Counted from the first letter of the stretch, positions 1-6,804 are shown. The stretch is DNA of 10,242 nucleotides from Peptococcaceae bacterium (GCA_003445475.1 DMDP01000052.1:1-10242), one strand, 5' to 3'. Numbers and translations: made by a program. The notes: generated by a model from the sequence alone, not told the origin.

Positions 1-72
1 TTTTTTTTCAAGCAGAGGACGGTATACGAGTTTACACGGTGATTGGAGTTCAGCTGTGTGCTCTACCGATTT
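1..72 (+). other. Illumina adapter contamination at contig end
   Basis: Bases 9-72 match the 64-nt layout of an Illumina TruSeq P7/index adapter: a P7 flow-cell part at 9-32, six index-like bases at 33-38 (TACACG), and the read-2 primer part at 39-72 ending in CCGATTT. By eye about 8 of the 58 constant positions differ from the adapter as I remember it, which suggests an error-rich consensus. Bases 1-8 are a T run and are probably also artefact. Genomic sequence starts near base 73. Any reading frame or start codon called before that, including the GTG at 56, is not biological. Confidence 0.95.
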
Positions 73-73
73 T

Positions 74-646
74 AACGACATCGGCCCGGCGGCGTCCCCC
101 CGCCGCAGGTGCAAAGTCCTCTTTATCGAAGCCGACCAGGAGCGAAACGCCACGCGCCTCCCCCGGCTGGCCTGCCTGTACGAGGGGAGGCGGAGGGGCA
201 AGCTGATCCATCCCTATTATTTCGCCGCCGAAGCGGACGTGGCGCCGGAAAAACTTTGGGAAGCGGTGCGGCGGTACACGCAACACCGTTACGAACCGTC
301 CTGCCTGCAGCGCGTCTTCCTGTACGGTGACGGTGCGCCGTGGGTGCGCACGGGCACGGCCGTACTGCCCAAAAGCGTCTTTCTTTTGCACCCCTTTTAC
401 CTCCGCAAGTGGCTTACCCCTGCCCTGGTGCTCCGGGAAGACGAGTTCGGGCAGGCGGTCTGGGCGTCAATCGAGGCCGGGGACCAGTTGGGCGTGGAGC
501 GGCTGCTGCGGGAGGCGGAAGCCGGGGCGCCGAACCCCGCTTTCCGCCGGGCGATCCGCGATTGCCGGCGGCTGGTGCGCAGGCACTGGGACGGAATCGC
601 CGCCTACCTATTGTTCCCGGAGGCGCGGCAGGGTACGGGGGGCTAA
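74..646 (+). pseudogene. ISLre2-type (UPF0236) transposase remnant, truncated at both ends
   Basis: The open frame encodes about 190 residues resembling the middle of UPF0236/ISLre2-family transposases. Recognisable stretches are KVLFIEADQE, then RRRGKLIHPYYF, LWEAVRRY, RVFLYGDGAPWVRTG, LPKSVFLLHPFYLRKW, and a late RRHWDGIAAY. In the family the VEAD-like and LxGDGAxW segments carry the conserved acidic residues. Here they are E25 and D26 (counting from the GTG at 56), and D92. The 5' end is lost in the adapter, so no start codon can be given. The frame stops after LLFPEARQGTGG, where family members continue with a cysteine-rich C-terminal part (CSAEGHVSHVLSSR-like). I see no such sequence in any frame downstream, so the 3' part is deleted rather than frameshifted. 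An IS at a contig end is also a common cause of assembly breaks. Confidence 0.8.
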
Positions 647-664
647 AAAAATTTTGCCGGTGTA

Positions 665-693
665 TTGACATTAAAGAGGTAGTTTGTTATGCA
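665..693 (+). promoter_or_regulatory. Predicted sigma-A promoter of permease cassette 1
   Basis: A perfect -35 TTGACA lies at 665-670, followed by a 17-nt spacer and a weak -10 TATGCA at 688-693. The block from TATTGACA through AGTTTG is nearly repeated, with the same spacing, at 6883-6906 ahead of the second cassette, which supports a function. Transcription would start near 700, giving a leader of about 260 nt before the permease ATG at 960. Confidence 0.5.
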
Positions 694-816
694 GAAGGCA
701 GAAGCGGTTTCGGCTTGGGGGTTGTCCAAAAAACGCAAACGTTCGCTTTCGGCTTGCGTGAAAATTAGCACAATCACATAGCTCGCAGAACCGGCGGGCG
801 CGGGAAAGCCCCCGGC
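694..816 (+). other. Leader upstream of the conserved element
   Basis: No gene is supported here. The region holds one hairpin-prone stretch: ACGCAA near 733 faces TTGCGT near 762, with partial pairing between. There is no T tract after it, so it is not a terminator. An effector-binding part of a riboswitch-like leader could sit here, but I see no clear sequence match to the corresponding leader of cassette 2. Confidence 0.3.
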
Positions 817-878
817 AGGCCGAATCGAACAACGATAGGCCGGTGAACCCCGAAGAGGGTTTGCCGGCCTTTCTGTTT
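817..878 (+). promoter_or_regulatory. Conserved leader element with overlapping terminator, copy 1
   Basis: The 28-nt core at 817-844 can fold as a hairpin. The outer arms are GGCC (818-821 and 838-841), the inner stem is ATCG (824-827) with CGAT (833-836), and the loop is AACAA. The 3' GGCC is at the same time the start of an intrinsic terminator. That terminator pairs GGCCGG plus TGAACCC (838-850) with GGGTTTG plus CCGGCC (857-869), including two G-T wobbles, followed by TTTCTGTTT. The two folds exclude each other, as in attenuators. It lies 82 nt before the permease start, inside the transcript predicted from 665. Other copies are at 3004, 7074 and 7171. The element is seen directly; regulation is inferred. 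Confidence 0.7.
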
Positions 879-903
879 ATCCCGGACACGCGAGGGAGGT
901 GGT

Positions 904-960
904 ATGCGTCGGCCAAGACGTTTAACCCGTCATCCACTAATCTCCGGGAGGTGCATATAA
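904..960 (+). CDS. Possible Arg-rich leader peptide (18 aa)
   Basis: ATG at 904 follows GGGAGG (894-899) by 4 nt and opens an 18-codon frame, MRRPRRLTRHPLISGRCI. Its TAA at 958-960 overlaps the permease ATG at 960-962 (TAATG). The stop-start overlap would allow translational coupling or leader-peptide control. Against it, the frame is short, the spacing is tight, and cassette 2 has no equivalent with a good ribosome site. The frame from ATG 7301 to TGA 7378 is also Arg-rich but lacks a Shine-Dalgarno sequence. It may be chance. Confidence 0.25.
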   Translation: MRRPRRLTRHPLISGRCI

Positions 961-2258
961 TGAGTCTGCTAAGGAGCGTGGCAGCCAAAAGCAGGCACGC
1001 CTACGAGTGCCTGGTGGCGGCGCAGAAGGCGCACGCGAAGTGGGAGTACGAGGTCAGCTCCTTTATCCTGTCCAGGCGCTGGAAGCTCCTGCTGGCCTTG
1101 CTGGTGCCGGTTATTGTCTTTGTCGGTTTAGACCTGGCCTTCGCGGCCGATCTGCCGGCCTCTCTCGGCGGTAAGAAGGCCTATATGCCCAGTTTCGCGA
1201 CTATGGATATGTTTCTGTTTTCCATACTGATCGGCCTGGCTGCCGGACTGATCACCGGGTGCATCGGCGCCGGCGGCGGCTTTATCCTGACGCCCGCCCT
1301 GATGAGCATCGGGGTCAAGGGCATTATGTCCGTCGGCACGGACCAGTTCCACATCTTTGCCAAGGCGATGATGGGCACCGCGGTGCACCGCAAGCTGGGG
1401 AACGTTTCCATTCCGCTGGCCGTTTGCTTCGTGGTCGGCTCCTTCTGTGGTGTCACCCTCGGCGGGATAGTCAACCGGGGCATTTACGAGAAGAGCCCGG
1501 CGCTGAGTGACGCGTTCATCAGCGCGGTCTACGTCTTCATGCTCGGGTTCCTCGGCGCTTACGCTCTGTACGACTACCTGCGGCTGCGCAGGGGCGAAAG
1601 CACGGGTGCACAGGTCCAGACCACCACGTCCGTGGCCCGCGCCCTGCAGGCGGCCAATATCCCGCCTAAAGTGCGCTTCGACGAGGACGTCGTGCCCGGG
1701 GGACGGAGCATCTCCATCTACCCGGTCATCGTCTGCGGCTTCATCGTCGGTTTTGTGGCGGCCATCATGGGCGTCGGCGGCGGCTTCCTGACCTTCCCGA
1801 TGTTCGTATACGGCCTCGGCGTATCCACCTTCACGACGGTCGGCACGGACATCCTGCAGATCATCTTCACCGCCGGCTACGCTTCCATTTTCCAGTACGC
1901 CATTTACGGTTTCGTGTTTTACACCATCGCGATGGGCATGCTGGTCGGCTCCCTGGTAGGCATCCAGATCGGGGCGCTTACCACCAAGCTGGTCAAGGGA
2001 TCCATGATCCGGGGCTTCTACGCGGTGGTTATCCTGGCGGGCTTTATGAACCGCGCGTTTGCCCTGCCCGGCAGGCTTGCTTCGGCAGGCTACGTCGAGA
2101 TGAGCAAGAGCACATCGCAGGCGCTCGACCTGGCGGGCCTGGTGATCTTCTTCGTGCTCGTGGGCATTTTTGCCGTCTGGGTCCTGGTTTCGTTCTTCCG
2201 CGGCCTGGGGCAGATAAGAGCCGGCGCGATCGGCGAGTCCGCGGGCGTGGGGCACTAG
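960..2258 (+). CDS. TauE/SafE-family (DUF81) anion permease, copy 1
   Basis: A 432-aa polytopic membrane protein of the TauE/SafE family, whose members move sulfite, sulfate, sulfonates or other organic anions across the cytoplasmic membrane. The two family half-repeats are clear: GCIGAGGGFILTP at residues 100-112 followed by SVGTD at 124-128, and GVGGGFLTFP at 271-280 followed by TVGTD at 294-298. The N-terminus carries an unusual, partly amphipathic extension of about 40 residues, then a first membrane segment near 43-62. A hydrophilic loop lies near 205-250. ATG 960 is chosen because GGGAGGTG precedes it and because it matches the start region of the paralogue at 7385. An earlier in-frame GTG at 843 lies inside the leader terminator. 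The stop is 18 nt before the partner gene, so the two form an operon. Substrate is not shown by sequence. If the host is a sulfate reducer, sulfate or sulfite transport is the natural guess. Confidence 0.88.
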   Translation: MSLLRSVAAKSRHAYECLVAAQKAHAKWEYEVSSFILSRRWKLLLALLVPVIVFVGLDLAFAADLPASLGGKKAYMPSFATMDMFLFSILIGLAAGLITGCIGAGGGFILTPALMSIGVKGIMSVGTDQFHIFAKAMMGTAVHRKLGNVSIPLAVCFVVGSFCGVTLGGIVNRGIYEKSPALSDAFISAVYVFMLGFLGAYALYDYLRLRRGESTGAQVQTTTSVARALQAANIPPKVRFDEDVVPGGRSISIYPVIVCGFIVGFVAAIMGVGGGFLTFPMFVYGLGVSTFTTVGTDILQIIFTAGYASIFQYAIYGFVFYTIAMGMLVGSLVGIQIGALTTKLVKGSMIRGFYAVVILAGFMNRAFALPGRLASAGYVEMSKSTSQALDLAGLVIFFVLVGIFAVWVLVSFFRGLGQIRAGAIGESAGVGH

Positions 2259-2276
2259 CGGAAGGAGGTGCGGATA

Positions 2277-2990
2277 ATGGCAGCCATCGTCGACAGGCGG
2301 CAGTTCACCCTCGGCGTGGTGGGATTAATCACCTTTCTGGTAGTCCTGGTCGTATTTCTTAGCCCTGTATTTGGCGGCAGGACCGGGATGCAGGCGGCGG
2401 ACGACCTGTTCAACTCGCTGTCGAAGAAATCCTCGTACTACATTCCGGACGTGATGAAGTCCGCCAAAAACTTCGAGGGCAAGGAGCTGGATTTCAATGT
2501 CACGGCCGGCGACGCCGAAGAGGCGGATAAGACCAGGGTGCTCCTCGAGGCCGCGGGCGCGACCGTGACCCAGAACGGTGTGACCTTGGAGGTAAGCGGC
2601 GACCTGGGGGCGATTGCGGCGACCGCCTTGGCCGATGCGGACAGCCTCTTCCAGGTGCGCAAAGGCGAGGTTCAGGCCCGGTACGGTTTCCCGGCACGCG
2701 AGGCGGTATACTACTGGTATAACGTTTTCAAGGCCGTCGAAAAGAAGGCCCTGAAGGAAAACCTGGCCAAGGAGGCGCTTTTCGCGAAGAAGGTGCAGAC
2801 CAAAGCCCTGGAACCGGCTTACAACTTCACCGGCATACCCCCGGCCAGCATCGGCGAGCGCATGGGGGTTACCGTGGGCCTGCTGGTCTTCTACATCGTG
2901 TACACCATCTGGTGGGGCGTCTCCGTGCTGCTGATCTTTGAGGGATTGGGCATCACCGCCTCGAAGCCGGCCGTAAAGAAAGAGGCCTGA
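2277..2990 (+). CDS. Two-helix membrane partner protein of TauE, copy 1
   Basis: A 237-aa protein that I cannot assign to a named family. One membrane helix lies near residues 10-30, after a basic N-terminus (VDRRQF), and a second near 197-222, before a basic tail (SKPAVKKEA). This predicts both ends inside and a domain of about 160 residues outside. Right after helix 1 comes PVFGGRTGMQAADDLFNSLS (residues 30-49), kept identical in the paralogue at 8675, then SSYYIP. Other shared parts are TKALEPAxNFxGIP and FEGLGIxASK. The ATG at 2277 has GGAGG 8 nt upstream; an in-frame GTG at 2268 is part of that ribosome site and is rejected. Strict pairing with the permease in both cassettes suggests an accessory subunit, for example for substrate capture or assembly. 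That role is inference. Confidence 0.8.
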   Translation: MAAIVDRRQFTLGVVGLITFLVVLVVFLSPVFGGRTGMQAADDLFNSLSKKSSYYIPDVMKSAKNFEGKELDFNVTAGDAEEADKTRVLLEAAGATVTQNGVTLEVSGDLGAIAATALADADSLFQVRKGEVQARYGFPAREAVYYWYNVFKAVEKKALKENLAKEALFAKKVQTKALEPAYNFTGIPPASIGERMGVTVGLLVFYIVYTIWWGVSVLLIFEGLGITASKPAVKKEA

Positions 2991-3003
2991 GTTGCCACCT
3001 TCC

Positions 3004-3062
3004 TGGCCCAATCGGACAACGATAGGCCGGTACGCGAACCTGTGTACCGGCCTCTTGTTTTC
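3004..3062 (+). promoter_or_regulatory. Conserved leader element with overlapping terminator, copy 2
   Basis: The core at 3004-3031 differs from copy 1 mainly at its first base, at 3009 (C for G) and in the loop (GACAA, 3015-3019). The inner stem ATCG/CGAT (3011-3014 with 3020-3023) and the arms GGCC (3005-3008 and 3025-3028) are kept. The terminator pairs GGCCGGTAC (3025-3033) perfectly with GTACCGGCC (3044-3052), followed by TCTTGTTTTCT. It starts 14 nt after the stop of the partner gene. It can serve as the end of cassette 1, as an attenuator for the HTH gene at 3111, or both. Confidence 0.65.
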
Positions 3063-3096
3063 TCTAAAACCCGGGATTCGCTTATTTTGGAGAAAA
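3058..3096 (+). repeat. 12-bp inverted repeat before the HTH gene
   Basis: TTTTCTCTAAAA (3058-3069) faces TTTTGGAGAAAA (3085-3096) across 15 nt; 11 of 12 positions are complementary and the other is a G-T wobble. The left arm includes the T tract of the preceding terminator, and the right arm abuts the AAGGGGG ribosome site of the gene at 3111. It could be an operator for that gene's own product, or an RNA hairpin affecting its ribosome site. The symmetry is seen; the role is inferred. Confidence 0.45.
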
Positions 3097-3110
3097 AAGG
3101 GGGTCCGACG

Positions 3111-3494
3111 GTGCCCGACGATCTTGCCCGCAAACTGTCCGTCGTGCTTGCCGCGGTGCGGGACGGACTTCCAACGGAAGAGATCTGCCGCCGGTACGGC
3201 ATCGAGCGGCGGACCTATTTCCGCTGGCGGCGGGAACTCACCCGGGCGGGCCTTGCCTGGCTGCGCAAGCAGCTGGCGCCGCAGCCCGACGCGGACCCGG
3301 TGGTCGACGATCTTGAGCGGCAGAAAGCCGAACTGGAGGCGCGGGTCCTGGAACTTGAGCGGTCGAAAATCATCTGGGAACTGAGGTACAAGTTGCTCCG
3401 CTGGCGGTTGGAGAACGCCGGCGACGACCGCGTGGAGAAGATCCTTGCCGAGATCAACCGCCTGCTTCCGGAACGTACGGAAGAGGGCGCTTAG
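3111..3494 (+). CDS. Small transposase-like helix-turn-helix protein with coiled coil
   Basis: A 127-aa protein starting at GTG 3111, with AAGGGGG 7 nt upstream. The in-frame ATG at 3042 is rejected because it lies within the terminator loop. Residues about 10-46 (VVLAAVRDGLPTEEICRRYG, then IERRTYFRWRREL) form a helix-turn-helix of the kind found in IS3-type OrfA and related transposase DNA-binding domains. Residues about 66-105 (LERQKAELEARVLELERS and following) have heptad-like spacing and probably form a coiled coil for dimerisation. No catalytic OrfB follows and no IS ends are evident, so it may be a domesticated DNA-binding protein or an IS relic. It sits between cassette 1 and the osmolyte operon and could regulate either. 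The function is not known. Confidence 0.7.
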   Translation: MPDDLARKLSVVLAAVRDGLPTEEICRRYGIERRTYFRWRRELTRAGLAWLRKQLAPQPDADPVVDDLERQKAELEARVLELERSKIIWELRYKLLRWRLENAGDDRVEKILAEINRLLPERTEEGA

Positions 3495-3517
3495 CCGTAC
3501 CGGCGGCGCCGGCGTGC

Positions 3518-3534
3518 CTTCCATAACATGGAAG
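3518..3534 (+). promoter_or_regulatory. Perfect palindrome upstream of the osmolyte promoter (candidate operator)
   Basis: CTTCCAT (3518-3524) and ATGGAAG (3528-3534) are perfect inverted arms around AAC, ending 5 nt before the -35 box at 3540. There is no T tract, so it is unlikely to terminate the HTH gene by itself. Its place fits a protein binding site acting on the promoter at 3540. The regulator is unknown. Confidence 0.4.
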
Positions 3535-3539
3535 CAGGT

Positions 3540-3567
3540 TTGACAACATGTACGAGAGCATGATAAT
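3540..3567 (+). promoter_or_regulatory. Predicted sigma-A promoter of the osmolyte transporter operon
   Basis: A perfect -35 TTGACA lies at 3540-3545, with a 16-nt spacer and a -10 GATAAT at 3562-3567 inside an AT-rich stretch that stands out in this GC-rich sequence. The predicted start near 3574 puts the c-di-AMP riboswitch at the very beginning of the transcript, as expected. Confidence 0.7.
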
Positions 3568-3590
3568 ATAACAGACAACTTCCTTGGAGA

Positions 3591-3700
3591 GCGCTGAATT
3601 CCCGTTAGGGAAGCGGGGGACCCTTTCCGTTGGGGCTAATCTCGCCTGCGCGAGTAGGGCTATCTTTCGGCCCGCGCCCGTCAGCTAACCTCGTAAGCGT
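3591..3700 (+). promoter_or_regulatory. ydaO-yuaA c-di-AMP riboswitch aptamer
   Basis: The segment follows the ydaO aptamer consensus in order: GCGCTGAATT at 3591, AGCGGGGGACCC near 3618, TTGGGGCTAATC near 3630, a short hairpin CTCGCCTGCGCGAG, GTAGGGCTATC, CGGCCCGCGCCCG, then TCAGCTAACCTCGTAAGCG at 3681-3699. The closing stem pairs GCGCT (3591-3595) with AGCGT (3696-3700). In this family c-di-AMP binding favours the downstream terminator and lowers expression of osmolyte and potassium transport and wall-remodelling genes. An osmolyte ABC transporter directly downstream is a classical target. Confidence 0.93.
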
Positions 3701-3733
3701 GGAAAGAGAGGGAAGTCGGTTGAGTCGTGCAGG

Positions 3734-3765
3734 AAGGCCGGGTTTCCTCGGCCTTATTAGTTTTT
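3734..3765 (+). terminator. Riboswitch-controlled intrinsic terminator
   Basis: AAGGCCG (3734-3740) pairs perfectly with CGGCCTT (3749-3755), with an 8-nt loop, then ATTAG and TTTTT at 3761-3765. It lies between the c-di-AMP aptamer and the first transporter gene and is the expected expression platform. An overlapping pairing of AGGAA (3731-3735) with TTCCT (3744-3748) is a possible competing fold. Confidence 0.8.
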
Positions 3766-3785
3766 CGCGGGGGGGAATAGGCAGA

Positions 3786-4988
3786 TTGCACCCGGTTAAA
3801 ATCGAGGTCAAGCGCCTAGTCAAGGTGTTTGGGGACCACCCCACGAAAGCGCTTGCCCTTCTGGCCAAAGGCCTGGGCAAGGAGGAGATTCTCGCCCAGA
3901 CCGGCCAGACCGTGGCCGTGGCCGACGTCAGTTTCGACATCCGCGAGGGCGAAATTTTCGTCCTGATGGGTCTTTCTGGGAGCGGCAAATCTACCATCCT
4001 GCGGTGTCTTAACCGGCTGATCAAGCCTACCAGCGGCAGCATCCTTGTCGACGGCGAGGATATAACCACCTTTAACGAACAGCAACTCCGGGAGATACGG
4101 CGCAAGAAACTGGGCATGGTTTTTCAGCAGTTTGCGCTTTTCCCGCACCGGACGGTGCTCGATAACGCGGCGTACGGCCTGGAGGTTCAGGGCGTGCCCC
4201 GGAAAGAAAGGGAAGAAAGGGCGAGGGTGGTCCTGGAAACCGTCGGCCTGCAGGGCTGGGAGCAGGCCTACCCGAATCAGTTGAGCGGGGGCATGCAGCA
4301 GCGCGTGGGGCTTGCCCGGGCTCTGGTTTGCGAGCCCGACGTCCTGCTTATGGACGAGGCCTTCAGCGGTTTGGACCCGCTCATCCGCCGCGAGATGCAG
4401 AACGAGTTGCTGGCCTTGCAGGACCGTGTCAACAAGACGATCGTGTTCGTTACGCACGATCTTGACGAAGCACTGAAACTGGGCGACCGCATCGCCCTCT
4501 TGAAGGACGGTGCCGTCCAGCAGGTCGGAACGCCCGAGGAGATTCTCATGCGCCCGGCAAACGAGTATGTGGCCAAATTTGTTGAAGACGTGGATGTGTC
4601 CAAAGTCTTGACGGCGGAAGGGGTCATGAAAAAGCCGCTGGTTGTCCTTTCGCAAAAGGACGGCCCGCACGTGGGGCTGCGGCTGATGCGGGAGAACGGC
4701 CTGTCTTCCTTGTTTGTCGTCGACCGTGGAGGCAAACTAGTGGGGCTGGTCACCGCCGATGCCGCTTTCGCGGCGGTGGAGCGCGGGCAGCAAGACCTGG
4801 GTGGCATTTTAATCCGCGACGTTCCCACGGCTCGGCCGGAGACACCTGTTTCCGAACTCATCCATGTCCTTGCGGATGCGAAATACCCGGTGGCCGTGAC
4901 CGACCCTAACGGCCGGCTTGTCGGCGTGGTGGTGCGGGGCGCGGTGCTGGCCGGTCTCGCCAGAAGGGGCAAGGAGGTTGCGGTATGA
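3786..4988 (+). CDS. proV: Glycine betaine/proline-type ABC transporter ATPase (ProV/OpuAA)
   Basis: A 400-aa ATPase that powers uptake of compatible solutes such as glycine betaine. Motifs (residues from TTG 3786): Walker A GLSGSGKST 62-70, Q-loop FQQF near 113-116, signature LSGGMQQ 166-172, Walker B VLLMDEA 186-192, and the switch histidine in VTHD (H224). The C-terminal part, about 275-395, holds two CBS-type repeats (GLSSLFVVDRGGKLVGLVT, then YPVAVTDPNGRLVGVVVRG), as in OpuAA/ProV, where such domains act in osmotic or nucleotide control. The N-terminal HPVKIEVKRLVKVFGDHP matches the usual family start, so I prefer TTG 3786, with GGGGGGG 10 nt upstream. In-frame starts back to 3630 would run through the riboswitch and terminator. 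Its TGA overlaps the permease ATG by 4 nt (ATGA), so translation is coupled. Confidence 0.93.
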   Translation: MHPVKIEVKRLVKVFGDHPTKALALLAKGLGKEEILAQTGQTVAVADVSFDIREGEIFVLMGLSGSGKSTILRCLNRLIKPTSGSILVDGEDITTFNEQQLREIRRKKLGMVFQQFALFPHRTVLDNAAYGLEVQGVPRKEREERARVVLETVGLQGWEQAYPNQLSGGMQQRVGLARALVCEPDVLLMDEAFSGLDPLIRREMQNELLALQDRVNKTIVFVTHDLDEALKLGDRIALLKDGAVQQVGTPEEILMRPANEYVAKFVEDVDVSKVLTAEGVMKKPLVVLSQKDGPHVGLRLMRENGLSSLFVVDRGGKLVGLVTADAAFAAVERGQQDLGGILIRDVPTARPETPVSELIHVLADAKYPVAVTDPNGRLVGVVVRGAVLAGLARRGKEVAV

Positions 4989-5821
4989 CCGGGTATATTC
5001 CGCTGGCCGATTGGGTGGACAGGGCCGTCGAATACATTACCGTCCACTGGGCAGGCTTTTTTGGCGTCCTGAAAGACATCATCTACTTTGTATGGAATAA
5101 CATCGAACAGGTCATCGCCTTTATTCCCTGGTGGGTGCTTATTGTGTTGCTGGCGCTCGTCGGGTGGCGCACCGCCGGCCGCGGTGTGGCCCTCCTGACG
5201 GTTCTCGGCCTGTTCTTGATACAGGGTCTCGGCATGTGGGGCGGCATGGTGCGCACGCTGAGCCTGGTGGTAACCGCCATTATTATCTGCGTGCTGATGG
5301 GTATTCCACTCGGCATCTGGGCGGCCCGCTGGAACGCCGTGCACGCGGCCATCCGGCCGGTGCTGGACTTCATGCAGACCATGCCCAGTTTTGTCTACCT
5401 TATTCCGGCGCTCATGCTTTTCGGCCTGGGGCCGGTTCCCGCCCTGATTTCGATCGTGGTTTTCGCCATGCCGCCCCTGGTCCGGCTCACCGACCTGGGC
5501 ATCCGCCAGGTGGCCCCCGAACTCGTCGAGGCGGCGCGCGCCTTCGGTTCGACACCGAATCAAATCCTGGTCAAGGTGCAACTGCCCCTGGCCCTCCCGA
5601 CGATTATGGCCGGCATCAACCAGGCGATAATGCTGGCGCTGTCCATGTCGGTTATCGCTTCGATGATCGGGGCCGGCGGACTGGGCACCGAGGTTCTCTA
5701 CGGCATTACCCGCGTGCAGGTCGGGCGGGGGTTCGTGGGCGGCATATCGATCGTCATCGTGGCCGTCATTCTCGACCGCCTGACCCAGGCGATCCGGCAG
5801 AAGAATGGAAAAGGGGTATAG
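4985..5821 (+). CDS. proW: Glycine betaine/proline-type ABC transporter permease (ProW/OpuAB)
   Basis: A 278-aa inner-membrane subunit of the osmolyte importer. It has about six to seven hydrophobic segments, the first ones near residues 49-60, 67-82 and 91-112. The ABC-permease EAA loop at 182-203 (EAARAFGST, then LPLALP) contacts the ATPase. PSFVYLIPAL (134-143) and MIGAGGLG (227-234) are typical of the ProW/OpuAB family. The ATG overlaps the ATPase stop, and AAGGAGG lies just upstream in the proV 3' end. Length and motif order are those of an intact family member. Confidence 0.92.
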   Translation: MTGYIPLADWVDRAVEYITVHWAGFFGVLKDIIYFVWNNIEQVIAFIPWWVLIVLLALVGWRTAGRGVALLTVLGLFLIQGLGMWGGMVRTLSLVVTAIIICVLMGIPLGIWAARWNAVHAAIRPVLDFMQTMPSFVYLIPALMLFGLGPVPALISIVVFAMPPLVRLTDLGIRQVAPELVEAARAFGSTPNQILVKVQLPLALPTIMAGINQAIMLALSMSVIASMIGAGGLGTEVLYGITRVQVGRGFVGGISIVIVAVILDRLTQAIRQKNGKGV

Positions 5822-5908
5822 CCTCGAGGAGTTACGGGGTTTTGAGGAGGTGATTGCCGCAAGCGCGTACGGTAGAAATTACAGATTTCATTTAAGGGAG
5901 GCGTAACG

Positions 5909-6787
5909 ATGCGCAAGAAAGGAATGCTTGTACTGGTCGCCGTGCTTGTTCTCGGGTTGCTGGCCGCCGGTACAGGTTGCGGCGGGGGGGCCGCGGAGAA
6001 GGAAGTTACCATTGCCATGACCCCCTGGTCGACCACCATTCCCACGACGAACATCGCCAAGATCCTTCTGGAGGAAGAACTCGGGTACAAGGTCAACGTC
6101 CAGAATGCCGACGCCGGGGTTACGTACAGCGGCCTAGCTTCCGGCGACATCGACATATTCCTGGACTCCTGGCTTCCGCACATGCATGCGGATTACATGA
6201 AGAAGTACGGCAAGAATATTGAGGACATAGGCACCGTTTACACGGAAGGGGTTCTCGGCTGGGTGGCGCCCACCTACGTCGAACCGGACAGCATTGCCGA
6301 ATTGAACGATTATAAGGACAAATTCGACAGCAACGGCAACGGCAAGGGCGAGATTATCGGCATCGAGCCGGGGGCCGGGATGATGCGGACATCGAAGAAG
6401 ATCATTGATGCCTACGGGCTCGACTTTGAACTCGTAGAGAGCAGCGAATGGGCCATGATGGCCGAGGTCGACAAGGCCGTTAAAGAAAACCGGTGGATTG
6501 TGTTCCTCGGCTGGAGCCCGCACTGGATGTTCGCGAAGTACGATCTCAAGTACCTCGAGGACCCGAAGGGCTTCTGGGCGGGCGACGAGGTCCATGTGCT
6601 GGTGACCAAGGGCCTGGAAAAGAGGGCACCCGAAGTGGTTAGTTTCCTCAAGAAGTTTAAGGTAAGCATCGACGATATGAACAAGATGATCTACGACATC
6701 GAGGTTGAGAAGAAAGACCCGGTGGCCGTGGCCCGGGCCTGGATCGACGCCCACCCGGACGAAGTAAAAGCAATGCTCGGCGAGTAA
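5909..6787 (+). CDS. proX: Glycine betaine-type substrate-binding lipoprotein (ProX/OpuAC)
   Basis: A 292-aa binding protein that captures the osmolyte outside the membrane and delivers it to the permease. A basic start (MRKK), a hydrophobic stretch and AAGTGC with Cys24 form a lipoprotein signal; the lipobox is imperfect because glycine rather than Leu/Val/Ile is at -3. Mature-part motifs fit the OpuAC/ProX family: TPWSTT (W40), FLDSWLPHMH (W88) and LGWSPHWMF (W202, W206). The tryptophans are the likely aromatic cage for the quaternary ammonium group. ATG 5909 has AGGGAGG 8 nt upstream. The 87-nt gap after the permease contains another good GAGGAGGTG near 5843 that no start codon uses properly. 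Third gene of the operon, closed by the terminator at 6805. Confidence 0.92.
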   Translation: MRKKGMLVLVAVLVLGLLAAGTGCGGGAAEKEVTIAMTPWSTTIPTTNIAKILLEEELGYKVNVQNADAGVTYSGLASGDIDIFLDSWLPHMHADYMKKYGKNIEDIGTVYTEGVLGWVAPTYVEPDSIAELNDYKDKFDSNGNGKGEIIGIEPGAGMMRTSKKIIDAYGLDFELVESSEWAMMAEVDKAVKENRWIVFLGWSPHWMFAKYDLKYLEDPKGFWAGDEVHVLVTKGLEKRAPEVVSFLKKFKVSIDDMNKMIYDIEVEKKDPVAVARAWIDAHPDEVKAMLGE

Positions 6788-6804
6788 GCCTGTTTAATGA
6801 TCGA

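Noticed and set aside
843..959. N-terminal extension of permease 1 from GTG 843
   Set aside because: The frame would begin inside the leader terminator; ATG 960 has a good ribosome site and aligns with the start of the paralogue.
671..988. Minus-strand frame containing SLFDSA, recurring in the minus-strand frame at 6959-7306
   Set aside because: The shared peptide is only the antisense translation of the conserved RNA element, not a protein family.
1128..2255. Long minus-strand open frames opposite both permeases and the ATPase
   Set aside because: They are low-complexity shadows of GC-rich genes whose + strand products have clear family motifs.
3630..3785. 52-residue N-terminal extension of the transporter ATPase
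   Set aside because: It would translate the c-di-AMP aptamer and its terminator; the family sequence starts at the TTG at 3786.
5843..5899. Short frame after the GAGGAGGTG in the gap before the binding protein gene
   Set aside because: Candidate GTG and TTG starts are too close to or inside the ribosome-site sequence, and the peptide resembles nothing known.
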